Shown: positions 44,750-59,194 of the stretch, piece by piece | How the letters are laid out: every line of letters begins with the position of its first letter | Numbering within the stretch: position 1 is the stretch's first letter | DNA from: Liquidambar formosana | Taxonomy: Eukaryota; Streptophyta; Magnoliopsida; Saxifragales; Altingiaceae | Assembly: GCA_039720395.1 (NCBI GenBank) | Contig: CM077832.1 | Location: 34,089,258 to 34,153,257 of the forward strand | DNA: 64,000 nt | Direction: 5' to 3' | The notes under the pieces: model-generated | What the model was told of the DNA's origin: nothing | Seen by the model: the letters and a program-made list of their open reading frames with translations, nothing else | Databases searched by the model: none | Made by a program: the position numbers and the translations under genes

Positions 44750-45572
44750 TTTTTATACCATTGAACGAATTGAATTATAATTAGGTATATGAAATGAAGA
44801 ATCCAAGTTAACTTGTAAAAGTCGCACAATGTGTGTAGTGAAGAGGGCATATTTCGATGGTGGGCCTAGCTTCTTTTTCATGCTAACGTATCCGGTGAGC
44901 ATAGCTCGATCGTGATGCGGTGCTGAAGATCGATCTGCGGCAAGAGTCAACCGTCAAATCCTACGTCTTGACTCTTGAGCAGGCTTTTTGTGGCCCACAA
45001 ACAACCAAATACTTACCTATCAGTGCCGCCCTCCAATTGTCTCAATGCGATACAATTTAAGAAACAGGTTAGTACGGATGAGAGGGAAAGAGCAATGTAA
45101 AACCTAAAGAGGCCCCTATTTAGGTATTCAAATTGACTAAAGTTTATGAGGAATAGGAGTGGCGTGTGAAGCTTTGCCACCCAGAATAACCTTTAGTTGT
45201 TGCATCACTTTCGGAGGGAAAATGAACATGTGCGTGTATCCACTAAAGGCCATTCATCATTGTCCCCCCATTAGGTGAAAATTTGTGATTCAAATTAAGA
45301 CCTTACATGTTCCGTGTTGTGGAGGCGGTTTTTGTGCGTTTCTGTCGATGGAGCCAAAACCATCGGAGGAAACGGGAGCAGCATTGTTTGAATTTTACAA
45401 GATTCAACTAAATGTCGTGAATTTGTAATTAAGGACATCTGTCGATATATAGTTAGGGAGTATATAGATATATAACAAATCTTGAGGGCAGACCGAACGG
45501 TTATATTATTTTTTGTCAAGAAAAAGATTTTGAATTTAACTCTCATTTTTCTCTATCAAGGTCACTCCTATG
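44750..45572. other. Intergenic, no gene recognised
   Basis: No recognisable gene or RNA. Confidence 0.5.
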
Positions 45573-46363
45573 TAGGGGTAGCAATTTGTGCTCAAACCCA
45601 TGAACCCGTCCAAACCCGCCCAAGTTAAATGGGTGTGCACGGGTAATTTTATTAATTGGGTTGTAAATAGGTAACTATAAAGAGCCCAATTAATAATTGG
45701 GTCTAATCGAGTATACTTAAAAATGAAATGTTTAGCTGAAAATGAAATGAGCACATTTACAACCCAATTTTATTAATTGGGTTGTAAATGAAATGAAAAT
45801 GCCCTTTAATAAACATTTAATGACGAAATGAGCACATTTACCTGAAAGGATCTGAAAATGCCCTTCAGGTTTTCAATGTTTTTCTTTCTTTTTTTTTTTT
45901 TGAATTTGGTATTTTTGGTAGATTTGAAAATGAAATGCTATAGTAGTTGGAAATTTTTATTTGTTTATTTTTTAAAGTCCGGGTCATGACCCTATTAAAA
46001 TGGGTTTGGGTGATTTAATATTTTAGAGATTTAATATTTTAGAGATCTAAAAATAAGTTGTTGTGGATAAAAGTAGAAAAAATAATGAGCAAATGTTTTT
46101 TTTTGTTTTTTGGTTAAAAAACAAAAAAAAATTATAATGCAAAGTCACCCAACATCAAAGTAAAACTACAAACCCATTTAACGTCTTAAACAGGTCAGTA
46201 GAGATATGCAGGTTGGATTGGGTTTCTACTTGCAATAAATGGGTAAGTTTGGGTTTTGCTTAAATAGGTTCTTAATGTAAATGGGTTGGGTTGGATTGGA
46301 TTTGGATGATACTATGACTAAACCCATCTAAACCCGTCCAAACCCACCCAATTGCCAGGCCTA
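45573..46363. mobile_element. hAT-like element, degenerate, about 790 bp (copy 3)
   Basis: Ends TAGGGGTAGCAATT and AATTGCCAGGCCTA are imperfect inverted repeats. Subterminal blocks AACCCGTCCAAACCCGCCCA on the left and AACCCGTCCAAACCCACCCA on the right are present in the same orientation. Candidate 8-bp flanks CTCCTATG and CTCCAGTG agree at six of eight bases. Termini resemble the three hAT-like elements with perfect duplications. Confidence 0.6.
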
Positions 46364-49300
46364 CTCCAGTGAACAAATGTTCGGTGATTGATCTACGCAT
46401 GTGAGATGGGAGACATCTCGGAACTTTCAATAGACCCTTTAAAATAATTGTGACTGTTGCGGTCCAAGTCATTTAAATAAATCAATCTTGATGGTTTAAT
46501 ATGCAAACGGCTACTCAGTTGACCCACACAAAAATATAATAATGGATAATAATATTTTAAGAGAAAATTTCACGATTAAGTCAAAAAGAAGAAATAATTA
46601 AAACCAAAAAGCTTAAGTGGTGTCTAATCATATACGTAGGAAATGTAAAACTTAAATTTGCTTGTTGGGGTTAGGTATTGCTTGATTAAGATGTAATCCG
46701 AAATTGACCGTCATTGGCCCATCAGAAAAATACTCCCACGACTAATCAAACTGATCATTTCCATTTAACCCAAAAAAAAAAATTAAAATTAAAATTAAAT
46801 GGTAGCTTCAAAACAAAAAACAAAATTAAAAATTAAAAAAAAAAATAGAAGTGAATTCTGTATCGCTGGCAGGATGTTCCACAAAAGGTCAAAAGCACCT
46901 ACGCAAAAATATTTTCTATATTATTCTAATTTCTGGAAAAATCAAATTTATAACTTTATAGTTTATACATTCGAATCTATTTTTCCAAGTATTCCGCCTT
47001 TTTTTTTTTTTTTTCTTTTTCATTTTTCTTGTCGGAGAAAGATTTTATAGCTATTATTGATATTTAATTCGTATCCATCTTTTTGGTTGTTTGGATTCTA
47101 AATGAGTGGTGGGGAATATCACCAGAGAAGAAACCACCCAAAAAAAACAAAAAATAAAGAACAAGAAGAAACCGAAAGAAAATATTCTTAGAAGTGGTTC
47201 CAAAGAAATTCTGATTTGAGAGAATATTTAAGGAATGAGAATTTTTTTGCTCTCTGTTATCACACTAAAAATCAATAATTTTGTAATGAAATTACAAAAG
47301 TTTGCCACGCTACGTATAATGAATCATGGTAGTCTATTTATTTTGAACAATGTCCTCCCAAATCTTTTCATTTTTTTCTTTCTTTTTCATACAATATTTC
47401 TGGCATTCATTTTTTTACAAGCATGGCCTATGACACGCACTCTTGGTCAGTCCCCCCCCCTAAATTAATAAATTCTATCCTTATCCCTAAACTCTCTAAT
47501 ATCATTTTTTTTTTTTTTTGGTACATAAATCTATCAATATCTACAAACGGATATCAATACGTCCCTATAAATTTGAAATTAAGATTATTTAGTAAGTCAG
47601 GAGAAATTTTATTAGTTAGTGATCTTTATGAAGACTCGTGATTTTAAGTTCGAGCTTTCATAAGCTTGAACCAATGCCCATTAAAAAATGGTTACAAAAT
47701 CTCATTTGTTAATATTAAAAAGGTTAAAGTCGTATGTTCCAAAAAAAAAAAAAAAAAACCATTTTCTTAATGAACATCTTCATAGGGAAATACCATACTG
47801 TGTTCTACTAAAATGGATCCACTAATTTTTCACACAATCCCTTAAGTGGACGTATTCGTTAGGAGATGAGATTAGTAAAAAACAAAAAAAAAAAAATTCA
47901 ATTTTCGGTACACAGTTGACAGTACCATAGGGTCGTGATCTCAAAATGAAATATGACCTATAAATTATCAACATCGTAGGAGCTAGCTCGTAGTCCCCCT
48001 AAGCTTAAAGGGCACGTCAATTGATTATAAATGAAGTAAATGTTCGCCCTTCTTAAATATTCCTTGATGTAATATTTTAGATCTGTGAAAAAAAAAGGGG
48101 TGGAGGGGTTGCCTCGTATCTTTCTTAGAATTAATACAACTACAAATTTGGGTGCCCTGTCCCATATATGCTCTACTTGAAGTGAAGTAAATTTAAGGTG
48201 GGTTGCGCCGACTTATCGATTGGTGGCAGTGGACCTATAATTTATTTGGAGCTTCAACTTATTTAAATGGTTCACCGGAACTCGATAACTATCTAGCTCT
48301 TATTTGTATTTTTATGATAATTATTAGTTATAAATGTCAACCGGATTAATACAATTTAAGGAGTTGGCTAGATATCCCAACGGACTAGGACCACCATTAG
48401 CCTTGTAGTCGTGGTGGTTTGGAGGTTCCAATCTCAACCCCGTTTTTTTTTCTTTTTGTTTTTTTTCCTAAAATATGTAAAAATAAAAAAATAAAAACGA
48501 AGTGGTCCATACTTATCCCGACCTATTCTTATATAGGGCAAAGTATAGGCCAAGTTGGTACCTAAAGAGAATAATAATAATAATAATAATAAAAATGGAG
48601 GAAGGATGATTGCCTATCAATATTGCTAAAAGAAATTTATTTTATGCTAATAACTCACTAGCGAAAAGAGAGGTAAGTGTCTTGGAAAAAAGGTTGTATG
48701 GATAATGTCTTCGAAGGAAGGTTGGAAACTTTACAATCACAAGAGCTGAACCGATGGTTCTTAAGATTTATTTTTTAAGAAGTAGAAGGTATCTTTTTAG
48801 GTTTCATTTCTTTTTCCTCCTGGAGGACCAACCGAGTTTATTTCGAGAGCGTCACCTAATGCAGAGTAGGCACAACACTAGAATTTATTGAGAGAGCGGG
48901 TTGAGACGAATCCAATTAAAAATTTGGTTGATCGTGGGCCTAAAAGATGTCTCTGATTCAATTTTGGGTCGGGCCTGAACCGACTATCTATAAACTGGAC
49001 CATTCCCTAGCGGGTGCATGAATATCAGAATATATGCATGCCCAAGGAAAAGAAGGATCCCAAGGAAAATATTACTTCTTGAGCAACTCTACTGGTGGGA
49101 CATATTTTGTAGGAGATAAATCCTTTTTTTTTTCTTTTTTTTTTTATTTTAGTGCCAAAAAACTAAAATAAATTTGAAGTCATTTTTTGGCTATGACGGT
49201 AAGAGACAGTGCTTGATCCTCCATCATCTGGGCGCAGGTCTAATTCTACAACATGATATCGGTTAAATTAATTGCAAGAAGAAAAGAAATAATTTTTAGA

Positions 49301-49783
49301 CGCCCAGTAGAATTTTGTAAAAAGAGAGGGTAACATCTAGGAGGGATGGCAATTAGATAAGCACGTATTAATTTAACTTATATTAGTTTTTACATAAGAA
49401 GATTATATCTCATGCATTACTCGATTATATGTATATTGAGTCAATGCAAAAGTTAAAACCCCTACTATATGATGCCTGATACGAATTTTATTACCAGCAT
49501 GTGTTAACTAGGCTACAACTAAGAGAAATATGCAATACTGGAAGCTCACTGGAACAATATGAGGGCGCCCTCTTTTTACGACTCTACTCATATTTTTCTC
49601 TGAAAAAAAATGATTTTTAGGAGCTGAAATTATGATAGAGGTGTGCCATCAGAGAATATCCCATAAATCGGACGGTGTAGATCAATAATGTGTGTGCTCT
49701 GCATCCCTATGTGAGGTACAGGTGCATTGAAAATGATGGAGGTCCAATCAATCCAAAAAAATTTAGTAGCACACTTTGTTGTT

Positions 49784-49821
<38 letters not shown>

Positions 49822-50621
49822 ATAGTAAGCACACCTAGTGAAAATGGAGCAGTTTAAGAGAAGCAAGCAAACGTAAGTAGGGCATGTTTAGGTAAGGTAT
49901 TGAATGCCACGTGGGTGTATATATGTGGTATGATGAAGGCTCAAAGATACGTATAAATTAAAGCTGTAACTGTCAACGACTGTAGAATGTGATCAAAGGT
50001 TGAGGGTTAGGAGCACATGTCACCAGTTTCTTTTGACATTACGTGTAGACTTGGTAGACGTGAGAATTCGGATCTTTTTAGGGTTTTAGGGTATTTAGTT
50101 TTGTAGGGGCAAATGCAGACCATAGGTATTATTATTAGTTATATATAATATTTATATAAGAAAACAATATAATAACACATGATAGAGACCCCTATTCGAT
50201 CCATTTCAATTAAGGTGCGTAATCTAATCCGCATGGTACTTCTATTGGCAAGTAGTGTAATATCTTAAGATTTTGTTTTTCAATTCTAATTTTAATAAAT
50301 AATTTTAGCTTACAGGGAAATTATTGGGATTTACCTTGGTCCTTACAACCGGTCAATGGGTGGGATCAAGCTTTTGCACGTACATTATTAAAAATAAAAA
50401 TGAAAAAGAGTTTTAACATGATTTAATATTCAACTTGGGCAGGGCAGAGTTAGGATTTTTTTTCCGTAGAACGGGTAGTTAATGAAAGTCACGCGCAGAC
50501 ACAAAAAAAAATGCATAATGGGTAAATAAATAAAATATAATCCAACAATGAAATTGTAAGGTCGTGGGTTGCAAAAGAAGTTATTGAACGACTTAGATTA
50601 TGTGTGATTTGATCCCACATC

Positions 50622-50678
<57 letters not shown>

Positions 50679-52933
50679 AAGGGAAAAAATGTGTAAAAAA
50701 TAAAAATCACAAAGCGCAAATTATAAATATATGTAGACACATATAAAATTGTATAAATTTTCAAAGATGCATGAGGAGGGTCGGGTAACCCCCTTGGCAT
50801 CCTCTGGTTCCCTATGGTTTGAGTCTTTTACCTAAAAGTTTAGACTATTAGGTTAAAAATTTAACATGATATCAAAACTCAATCCTAACCCTGTTTTATT
50901 CATAAACCGATGAAAATTTAATATAGTAATAGAGTGTGTCGTTTATGTTCTTATTTCATTTATAAGTCGGCCTGCATCTGAGGGAAAGTATCATGAGAAA
51001 CTTCATATCCCATATGGATTAAATATATAGTTAAAATGACTTCGTATATTCGTTTGGATCTTCTGTCTAATAATTTAAATTTTCAAAAAAAATTAACATA
51101 ATATATATAAATGTAAATACAATTAGAATCCACTTGTGAAGACACTTTCATCCATTTTTTCAATTTTGTTGGACATGCAATCTGAAGTGACATATCACCT
51201 TATCATATATAATCATATATATCATTCTTTACTAACTAAGGAAATTTAGTTAAACCAATGCACACACCGGTTAGTGTTTGAGGAAGAGTTTCAGTCTAAC
51301 ATTGTAGGTGACTTGTATGGAATTTTCGATCCAATAATAAGATACGTGTGTAGAAACTAGTGTAATATCTTCCAAAATAGTGAGAGACCACCTACACACT
51401 CGAGATGCCATCCTCACCATAACTTCTCTTATAATTATACATATTCACAAGGAATGAGTTAAAAGGAGACAATAATATTGGTTTCCTTTTAGCTCCGATG
51501 GTTGCAGCGAACATTGGGTGTTGTTGAACTGATCTATCCATCCACATATCAGACCTTTCTTCTTCTGTCTTCCAAACGTGAGTTTTCACTATACTTCCTT
51601 TAAAAAAAAGGAAAAGAAAAAAAAGATAACAGTATGAAACATGGTAAGAAAATGTCGGGTACAGTAGGGTGAAAGTTGAAAATAACATGACAAATATAAT
51701 GATTTTATTTATTTTTTTTGTGGGAGCGGGAGGGGTCTATAATTAATTCAGCTGAGGAAGACTGTGAAAGGTTCTGTGGTTTCTCAGATATAACCCCAGC
51801 CCGTGTAATTTTTCTTTCTTTTTTTCCAGGATTTCTGACTTTGTCAAAAGCTAGGGTGAGTATATTTAAATTCATTTATTTATTTATTTTTATTTAGTAA
51901 ATAGTTTGAATAAGAAGGAGAATAACGTAATTATCTTGCCATCTTAAACCTAATCCCTGATTATTAGAGCCATTTTGGAAAGAAGTAGCATAGATTGATT
52001 TCCAATTTTATTGGTATATATATATAAACTTTTATATTATTGGAGGTTTTAAAAAGGTGTTGGTGGTGCTTTCAAACCTTTCAACAACCATGTTCCCTAA
52101 TTAGGTTGCTTGCCCACCTCATTTTTCACACGCACACACAACACATACACACAAAAAATGAATTTGTAAGTAATTTTATGCCTTTTTTTTTATAAATATT
52201 TTTTTAGTTATTCACTGCTTCCTTCCTTAACCTCATATAATTTTCTTCTTTTCACACTGTGAAACACCAGACCAAAAAAAAAAACCTCACTCTCTGTCTC
52301 TCACTTTGACCAGTAGCCACCCCATCACCAGCTCAGTCTCTCTCTCTGTCTCTCTCTCTCTTCAAAAACATATTCATGGAGACCCCACGCTAAACCTTTT
52401 AGATGAAACCGTGAGCAGAGGCCGCCTCTCTTTTTAGAGGAGAAAAGGCTCAGAGAACCCCCTTCTCCTCTCTCATAAGTTTCTCTCTCCCTTCGCTTCC
52501 CTCTTGGAAGAAAAACCCTAATTCACAACAACCCATGTGAGCCCTCTTCTGCAACCCATCAATTTCATGATCCGAGGGTTCTTTATTCTCATCCTTTTAC
52601 ATACCCTTTTGCTCAAAGACAAAGGAAAAGGCAAAAACAAAGGACTGTCTTTGTTCCAGATCAGAGCCGAGCTTTAAAGACATGGGTACTTTCTGATAGC
52701 TCTTCCAGAAGATCTCACTCTGTCTCTCTCTCTCTCTCATCTTCCACAGATATATAGGAGTATATCTATATCTATTGCCTCATCCCTTGTTTTGTAGCTT
52801 CCTCTTAAATGAGACTCTGTAAGTAAGAAAATCTCTCTGCACCTCTCCCATATCTCTGTCTCCTTTACGTCTTTCCTTTTTCCATTTTGTTATCTCTCTC
52901 TTTCCCTCTCTCTGTCTCTCTTGAAGAAGAGGG
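46364..52933. other. Large gene-poor region and VQ promoter/leader
   Basis: No recognisable gene over about 6.5 kb. Repeats seen: A runs at about 46770 and 47741, ATA-repeats at about 48571, (GA)n at 49785-49815, (AT)n(AG)n at about 50622-50674. A tRNA-like A/B-box pair near 48393-48436 was judged too closely spaced. From about 52260 the sequence becomes CT-rich and is probably the promoter and 5' leader of the VQ gene. Confidence 0.5.
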
Positions 52934-54353
52934 ATGGACTCTGTTAACAGTGGTAGTCTACAATCCTCGAGTGGTGGTGATGAAGAGTACGACTCACGCG
53001 CCGAGTCAATCTCAGCTTTTTTGAACAACCCATCAAGCCACGTTGGTCCCATGCCTAACCCACCACAGCCGCCACCACCACCGCAGCAACAACAACTACC
53101 TCACCACCACCACACACAAACCTCATCCATGTTCGACCCTCTTTCAAACTACTTCGACCACCCCTCCTTATCACGATCAAACCCTAACTCACTCCTCAAT
53201 CTCGACACGGTCTGGTCCAAAACCTTAAGATCTGATCCTAATTGCACCGATCTCGGCAACATAATGGCCTCACCCCCATCCAATCAGCCCTTCTCTACAT
53301 CTCAAGGACAAGGCCGAGGCAATTTTGGGACCTCATCACCGGCGATGATGCAGTTTCCTCCGGCGCCGGAAAATGCTCCAAGAGCATTCAGCTTCTTCAG
53401 CTTCATCTGACCAAACCAATATAGTACGTAGTAACTCAAAGAAAAGGTCAAGAGCTTCAAGGCGTGCACCCACCACTGTCTTGACCACAGACACCACCAA
53501 TTTCCGAGCCATGGTTCAAGAGTTCACTGGGATCCCTGCACCACCCTTCACTTCTTCACCCTTCCCAAGAAGCCGTCTTGATCTCTTCGGTACACCTTCC
53601 TCTATGAGATCATCCCACCATTTTGATTCTTCCACTCCTCCTTACCTTTTGAGACCTTTTGCCCAGAAACTCCAACCACAACCACCACCACCATTCGTTT
53701 CTTCTTCTTCTTCGTCATCATTTCCTAGTTCTTCAATGGTGGATGCTGCAGCTACAGCTTCTACCACTAACATTACTTCCGGTTCAAGTAATCATACTTC
53801 TAATTCAACTTCCATTAACTACCAATTACCTTCCGATTTTGCCCTTCTCAAGCAGCACCCTCAAAATCCACTCAACTTGCACAATAACCCAATTCTCACA
53901 TTCCAGTCCCTCCTTCAAACACCTCCTAGGTACAACCCACTAGCCAATTCAGCCATTCTTGGCTCTAAACCTCAAGGGTCTTTGGAAATTCCGTCGGGCG
54001 ACCCACATCTCAAAATGGGTGGTCTTGAAGAATTTGGTTTGAGCCATGGCCATGTTAGCACCCACCTCGGTGGTGGCCTTCAAAACATCGTTTCGTCCGA
54101 CGGAACGGCGTCGTCGAGGAGAGACAATCATCATCCTCCGAGTTGGGGGGGCGACGGAGCGGGATCCAACAACGACGGAGATCAAGGCCTGTTAAGGTCT
54201 CTCAATGGGAATTACAGTCATTCGCAGCGGGTCACAAACGGTAAATTACACTTCTCATCGGCTTCTTCATCAGATTTTCACGGCGATAAGGGGTCGGAGA
54301 ATGTTTCCACGAGAAGTGAAGGTATGGTGGAATCATGGATTTGTTCTGATTAA
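52934..54353 (+). CDS. VQ-motif protein with one frameshift, about 472 aa
   Basis: An intronless gene in two overlapping frames. Residues 1 to about 151 read in the frame of 52934, and the rest in the +1 frame up to the stop at 54351-54353. The junction is near 53388-53395, where one extra T in AGCATTCAGC would explain the shift. The total length is 3n+1, in agreement. The second part contains KKRSRASRRAPTTVLTTDTT and the VQ motif FRAMVQEFTGIPAPPF, the signature by which plant VQ proteins bind WRKY factors. Low-complexity Ser, Asn, Pro and His stretches surround it, and the C-terminus ends ESWICSD as in several VQ proteins. Nuclear localisation is expected from the basic stretch. Because both halves are well preserved, the shift is either a sequencing error or a very recent mutation. 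Confidence 0.85.
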
Positions 54354-56124
54354 AAATCTCCACTGAGAAAAAAACAACCTGAGGTAGAAAATTACAAAGA
54401 CAATGGTGATGCTCATATTATGATGATGATACACATGATAAGAGATTCTTGTGTCTCTCAATCTTTAACCATGCCTTCCAACAAAATTCAAAAAAACACT
54501 GTTTTCTCCTTTTTTTTTTCTTTTTTTTTTCCCTTAATTCCATGTAAATAATAGTCTTTCCCTTTTTTCTTTTTTCCTTTTTTTTTTGGGTTTTTTATTT
54601 CCATATATTTCTGATCATCATACGGGATATCCATATACAGAGGGATCATGGACTGTTTTTGTTGTCTTTCCAATGTTTGTTTCTCAAATAGTGAAAATGC
54701 TTTTCAATTCCAGTTACTTTGTTTCATGGCATTACATGGGGCGGTTATGACTGCGGTGAGGAGAATGTATGGGTATGAAAAAAAAAAAAAAAAAAAAAAA
54801 ACCCTGCCCTTACACAGTGTGTCTTCCTCGTACCTTCTCTTCTGTGATTCTCTCTTATCTAAAAATCAGAACTGTTTTTTGGTGCAACGCCAACCCATTG
54901 GCCCCGAATTTTGTCTGGTTTCTTCTATCCTTCTCTATAAATTAAATAATAATCTACTATTAATTTATATTTATTTCTTTTTTTAAATTTGGAAGATGTG
55001 TACGAGTGATTGGTGGCGAGATTTGGGGAATCGTTAGCCGCCGCAATCTAATTCTAGAATTCAAATATCTCTTCACTGTGTTTTTTTTGTTTTTGTTTTT
55101 GTTTTTGTTGTTGTTGGTGTTGTTGTGTTTTTTTTTTATAAATAAAATACAGATGGAGATGCCCATTGCAGAGACGGCATAGGGTACCCAACGGTTTCAC
55201 ACGGTTTCCATACTTCCATTATTCTATACACTATTCAAGTACACCCACACACCATAAGGAATTTTATAATGTAACATAACTGTAGCTACACCAATAATAG
55301 ACGGTACCGACGCAATTATCTTCATTGGTTGTACTTTTCTGACAAAACTTTCTTTTCATTAGTCTCCTGGATACAACCAAGGAATACTGAAATTTCTTTT
55401 TCTTTTTTTTTAAAGAGGAATACTGGAGTCACTACATTTTCTTAATTTCATTGGGAAGGAATGTAATAGTCATTTCTTGATTTCTCATTAACCAAATTTT
55501 TTTAGAAGGATTTGTAGCTTTTGGCTAAGTAGTAATTTCATCAAGTCAAGTCAATGTAAGTCGAGGTTTAAGGTGCAGGGAGATCGATAATGTTGGGATA
55601 GATCGCAAAGTTCCAAGTTCTTACTTGTGTAATCAGAAACTGTGCGATCTCGTTCCGAAAGATCCACACTTGATATTTTCATCAAGCAAGGTGAAAACAC
55701 TAAATAGGACAGTTTTGATATTTAACATATTAATACAATGTTTTGACCTTATGTAAAACCGACTTAAGCTTGAGCCGGCCCTAGCATTAGTGGAGTTGTC
55801 AACTTTGTAAATAAGGGGTATCTCTCCCCCTCTTCAAAAGATGGAAGCGGTTCAAATTTCAACCTTATGAAAAATGATAATGATAGTAATAGTACTTGTA
55901 TGATTTTCTTATTTGCTTGAACCCAATGAGCTGAAAATCTTTGCATGGGCGGAGGAAATAGCAATACCAGCTTGTTGGGATAACCTGCTTTTTATTTTTT
56001 ATTTTTATGGATCTTATTGTCAGTATGTATACTTTGTTTTTTTTTATTTTATCTTCTTCGAAGCCACAAAAAATAGAAAATAAGTAGAAAACATATTTGG
56101 CAACATGTTTTCGGAAACTATTTT

Positions 56125-56163
<39 letters not shown>

Positions 56164-57233
56164 GTTCATTTTTAGAGAACAAAAAAAGTGTTCTCAATTT
56201 CTGTTTTTTGCTTTTTTCTTTTTTTTTTTAGGAAACATAAAATAACTAAAGCAACATATTCTTAAATATTTTTGATCATTTTTGAAGTTGTGTAGGATAA
56301 CAGTTTTCTTAGTACAAAACCAGACTAGTGTTATCCCAATTTAAAGATCAGAACTGAACTAACGTACATTTATTTTTGGTGCCCATTCGTTCCTAGTTCA
56401 ATTGCATAATGCCTCCTTCGATGTGGGATGGTATGTTGTTGGAAGCAAATAATGTTTTAAGGAAGGAGGTTCCAAAAAGCTTTTGATCAGATGAGCCAAA
56501 TGGGTTGTACATGCTTATGAAATCAAAATATGATGATTTAATTTTGAAATAAAAAGTGAACCATGACTGCTCATGCAGGTGAAAGAACTCCATTACACTA
56601 GAGTTTACACTCGAGTGAAAACAAGAAAAAATCCTTGCAACTTTTCGCTAAGCCTGACAAAAAGCGCAGAGATCCACGAGGAGTTAAACTAATATATATG
56701 GTTTGGTTCACTTTTGTTGATATAGCAGAATTCCATTGCTGTGTGAAGGATCTGGTTACGTGCATCCTAAATTCAGAGTCTTGACTTTGCTTGTCTAAGG
56801 CATCTGCTGCACATAATGCATGTGGAAGAGGGCTAGGATAATCATAGTAAGAGCTTGGCCTAGAAGCCGAGGCCATTGACAACCACAAAATATTCCAAAT
56901 TTTTAGAAGCACTGTTAACAACTGTACTATTTTGAGGCTCCCTAGTCCCTCCCTATATAGAAGAAACTGTTATCAATATCAAAGTGGGTAATCTTTACAT
57001 GAAACGGGACCAATCCAATCTGAAAGGTGGTAATCTTTTCTCCATATCATTGATTGATAGATCATGATCTTTTTCACTCCAATTATAGATCCTCCACCCT
57101 TGTGTTTAAATTTAGAAATGATGAAAGAGGGATAGGGTGTGTAGCTTTCTTTTCCACTTTCTCACTATCTTTTAGAGAGCAACTATTTAGTTTCTTACTT
57201 TCTCACCATCTTTTAGCTAGAGAGAAACTATTT
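54354..57233. other. VQ 3' flank and intergenic DNA, no gene recognised
   Basis: Probable VQ 3' UTR up to about 54650, then AT-rich DNA with an A run at about 54780-54800, (TTTTTG)n near 55085-55110 and (AT)n at about 56128-56161. No recognisable gene. Confidence 0.5.
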
Positions 57234-57366
57234 GGGAGAATTACAGATTGATCCGGCTATGGTGAGAAGGGACTATCAACTTCACATAGTAAATGACCAC
57301 TGACTTAACTAAGAATGACTATTAACTGTAATTATTTGTCTTAGCAGGACCAATCTGTAATTTCTC
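57234..57366. mobile_element. Foldback element, family FB-3 copy 2
   Basis: GGGAGAATTACAGATTGATC at the left pairs with the complement of GACCAATCTGTAATTTCTCC at the right. The interior carries TAAATGACCACTGACTTAAC followed by TAAGAATGACTATTA, shared with the copy at 59195. Confidence 0.68.
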
Positions 57367-59194
57367 CTTAAAATTTTTAAAACGATGCTGCAAAAGGAGG
57401 GATGATTAGGCATGGGATTTTGGGAGAATTTTAGGGCCAGAGAGGGGCTTTTGGAGAGAGGGCATTGTGATCTGTGACACCCCCTTCTTTTAGCATCATG
57501 GTGGCCCATGCTAGTGAGTAATTTTGTTCCTGGCAATGATGGCTGTTCCTCTCATTACTCCCGCCTCACCCTTCATTTCAGCCTACAGGGATATTGCCAG
57601 TGGAACGGGGGCCTCTCTCTCAAAGGCTGTAACAGTGGTCGAGGCAAACTGGCAAAGGCAATTGAATGTCCCCACAAAAAAAATTTTGAGCTGAACTCAA
57701 AAAGATAGAGAGCTTTTGGTATCCCCATCAATAAAAGCTGCACCGTTCCCTCACTTGAAAAAAGCATATATTCAAGTTCCCAATACTAGAAGATGACAAA
57801 ATAAAGTTTCGTATATATAGAAGAATCTTATTTTATATTCCGCAATACCCATCTTTTTACTTTTACATTTTTTTTTTCCCCTTAAGGAGAGAATAAAATC
57901 CTTATTCAGCATAATTTAAATTTTACTAGTGTGTCTATTCTATTTGATTAGTTAACATAAATCTTATTGTAAGAATCCTAGTAATTTTTATTTCAGGTTT
58001 TTTCTTTTTGGGGTGTGAAGAACCCTAGTATCTATATTTATTTTTATTATTTTAGAGTTAAAGAACCCCTAGTATTCTTTCTTTTTTTTTTTAATATTAG
58101 AAGATTTTATGTTTTTTACAAACTCGTCTAATCTCCTAAACACATGCACCAAATAATTACAAAACAAAACCCATAGAAGTGACTCTATAGGAAAGTGGTG
58201 ACAATTGAACCCAAATTTATAAGCATAATTAAAATCACATGTACCAATGTTCACTTGGATTGATATAAGCTTTTTACCATCTTTATTGATGGTTGGGAAG
58301 TCTCCCGCATATGTGATTGCAATCTTAACCTCAAAGTCGTAACATAGATTTTCAATAATCAATATCTCTAACTTGTCTATAATCAATATCTCTAACCAGA
58401 CAAGTGGCTAATGTCTAACCTATACGGGTATTTTAATACCCACTGATTTTTTGTTTTATTTTTTTCCTCTTGATTTTATTTTATTATTATTAGCTAGTTT
58501 TAAGTGGCCCACTCTCCATATTTTTTTCTTCCCTGGTAAAAATAAACAAAGTAAACTAAGATGGCCCAACACCAACTAAGTCATAATGGAATTTGAATTA
58601 TCTTCGTTCCGTATACATTCGGTTAGACATGGCTCACTCACGAGGGAGCCATGATGGAAGTAGACCGCAAGCTGACCTTAGTGGGTCTTCCAAGACTCGA
58701 GCCTAAAGAATGAGGGGGAAGACTTTTAATTTGGGTGTGCTTGCATTGGCCTAGACTTTGGAAAAAGGGTAGGATTTGCATTGACTTGATTATAATCTTT
58801 TAAACAAATAACAAGAAAATATTAGATTATTGGAAGGGTTAAACACTTTGCTGTTTGGAAACATGTGCACCCACAGGCCACAGCTCTCTACTTTATACAT
58901 GTCAAACACATGGGACCCTATTGAACAAAGCCCATGCCCTAAACATAGGTTGTTTGATAAAAGTATATATTACTGCTAAAAATAAAATATTCGAAGATAT
59001 CTCGAGTGTTCCACAGAAGATTCGAAAAAATAGAAGAAAAGGAAACAGGAGTTTAATGGCTTTTGGTTTTTTGTTGGGGAGGAAGGGGGAGGGGGACTGG
59101 TTGGTTTGCCTGCTGTTTTCCTCTTAAAAGAGAAAAAACAAAAGAAAAAGATTATGTTGTATAATATTGAAAGAACAATAATGGCGAGGGGTCA
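57367..59194. other. Intergenic, no gene recognised
   Basis: A slightly GC-richer island at about 57480-57680 has short open frames on both strands but no domain that I recognise. No other feature. Confidence 0.45.

Noticed and set aside
48393..48436. tRNA-like A-box/B-box pair followed by a T run
   Set aside because: The boxes are only about 15 bases apart and no cloverleaf could be drawn, so it is neither a tRNA gene nor a convincing SINE.
53949..54185. Minus-strand frame opposite the VQ gene
   Set aside because: Antisense shadow of the VQ coding sequence.
57480..57720. GC-richer stretch with short frames on both strands
   Set aside because: No homology, no codon-like periodicity visible by eye, no splice context.
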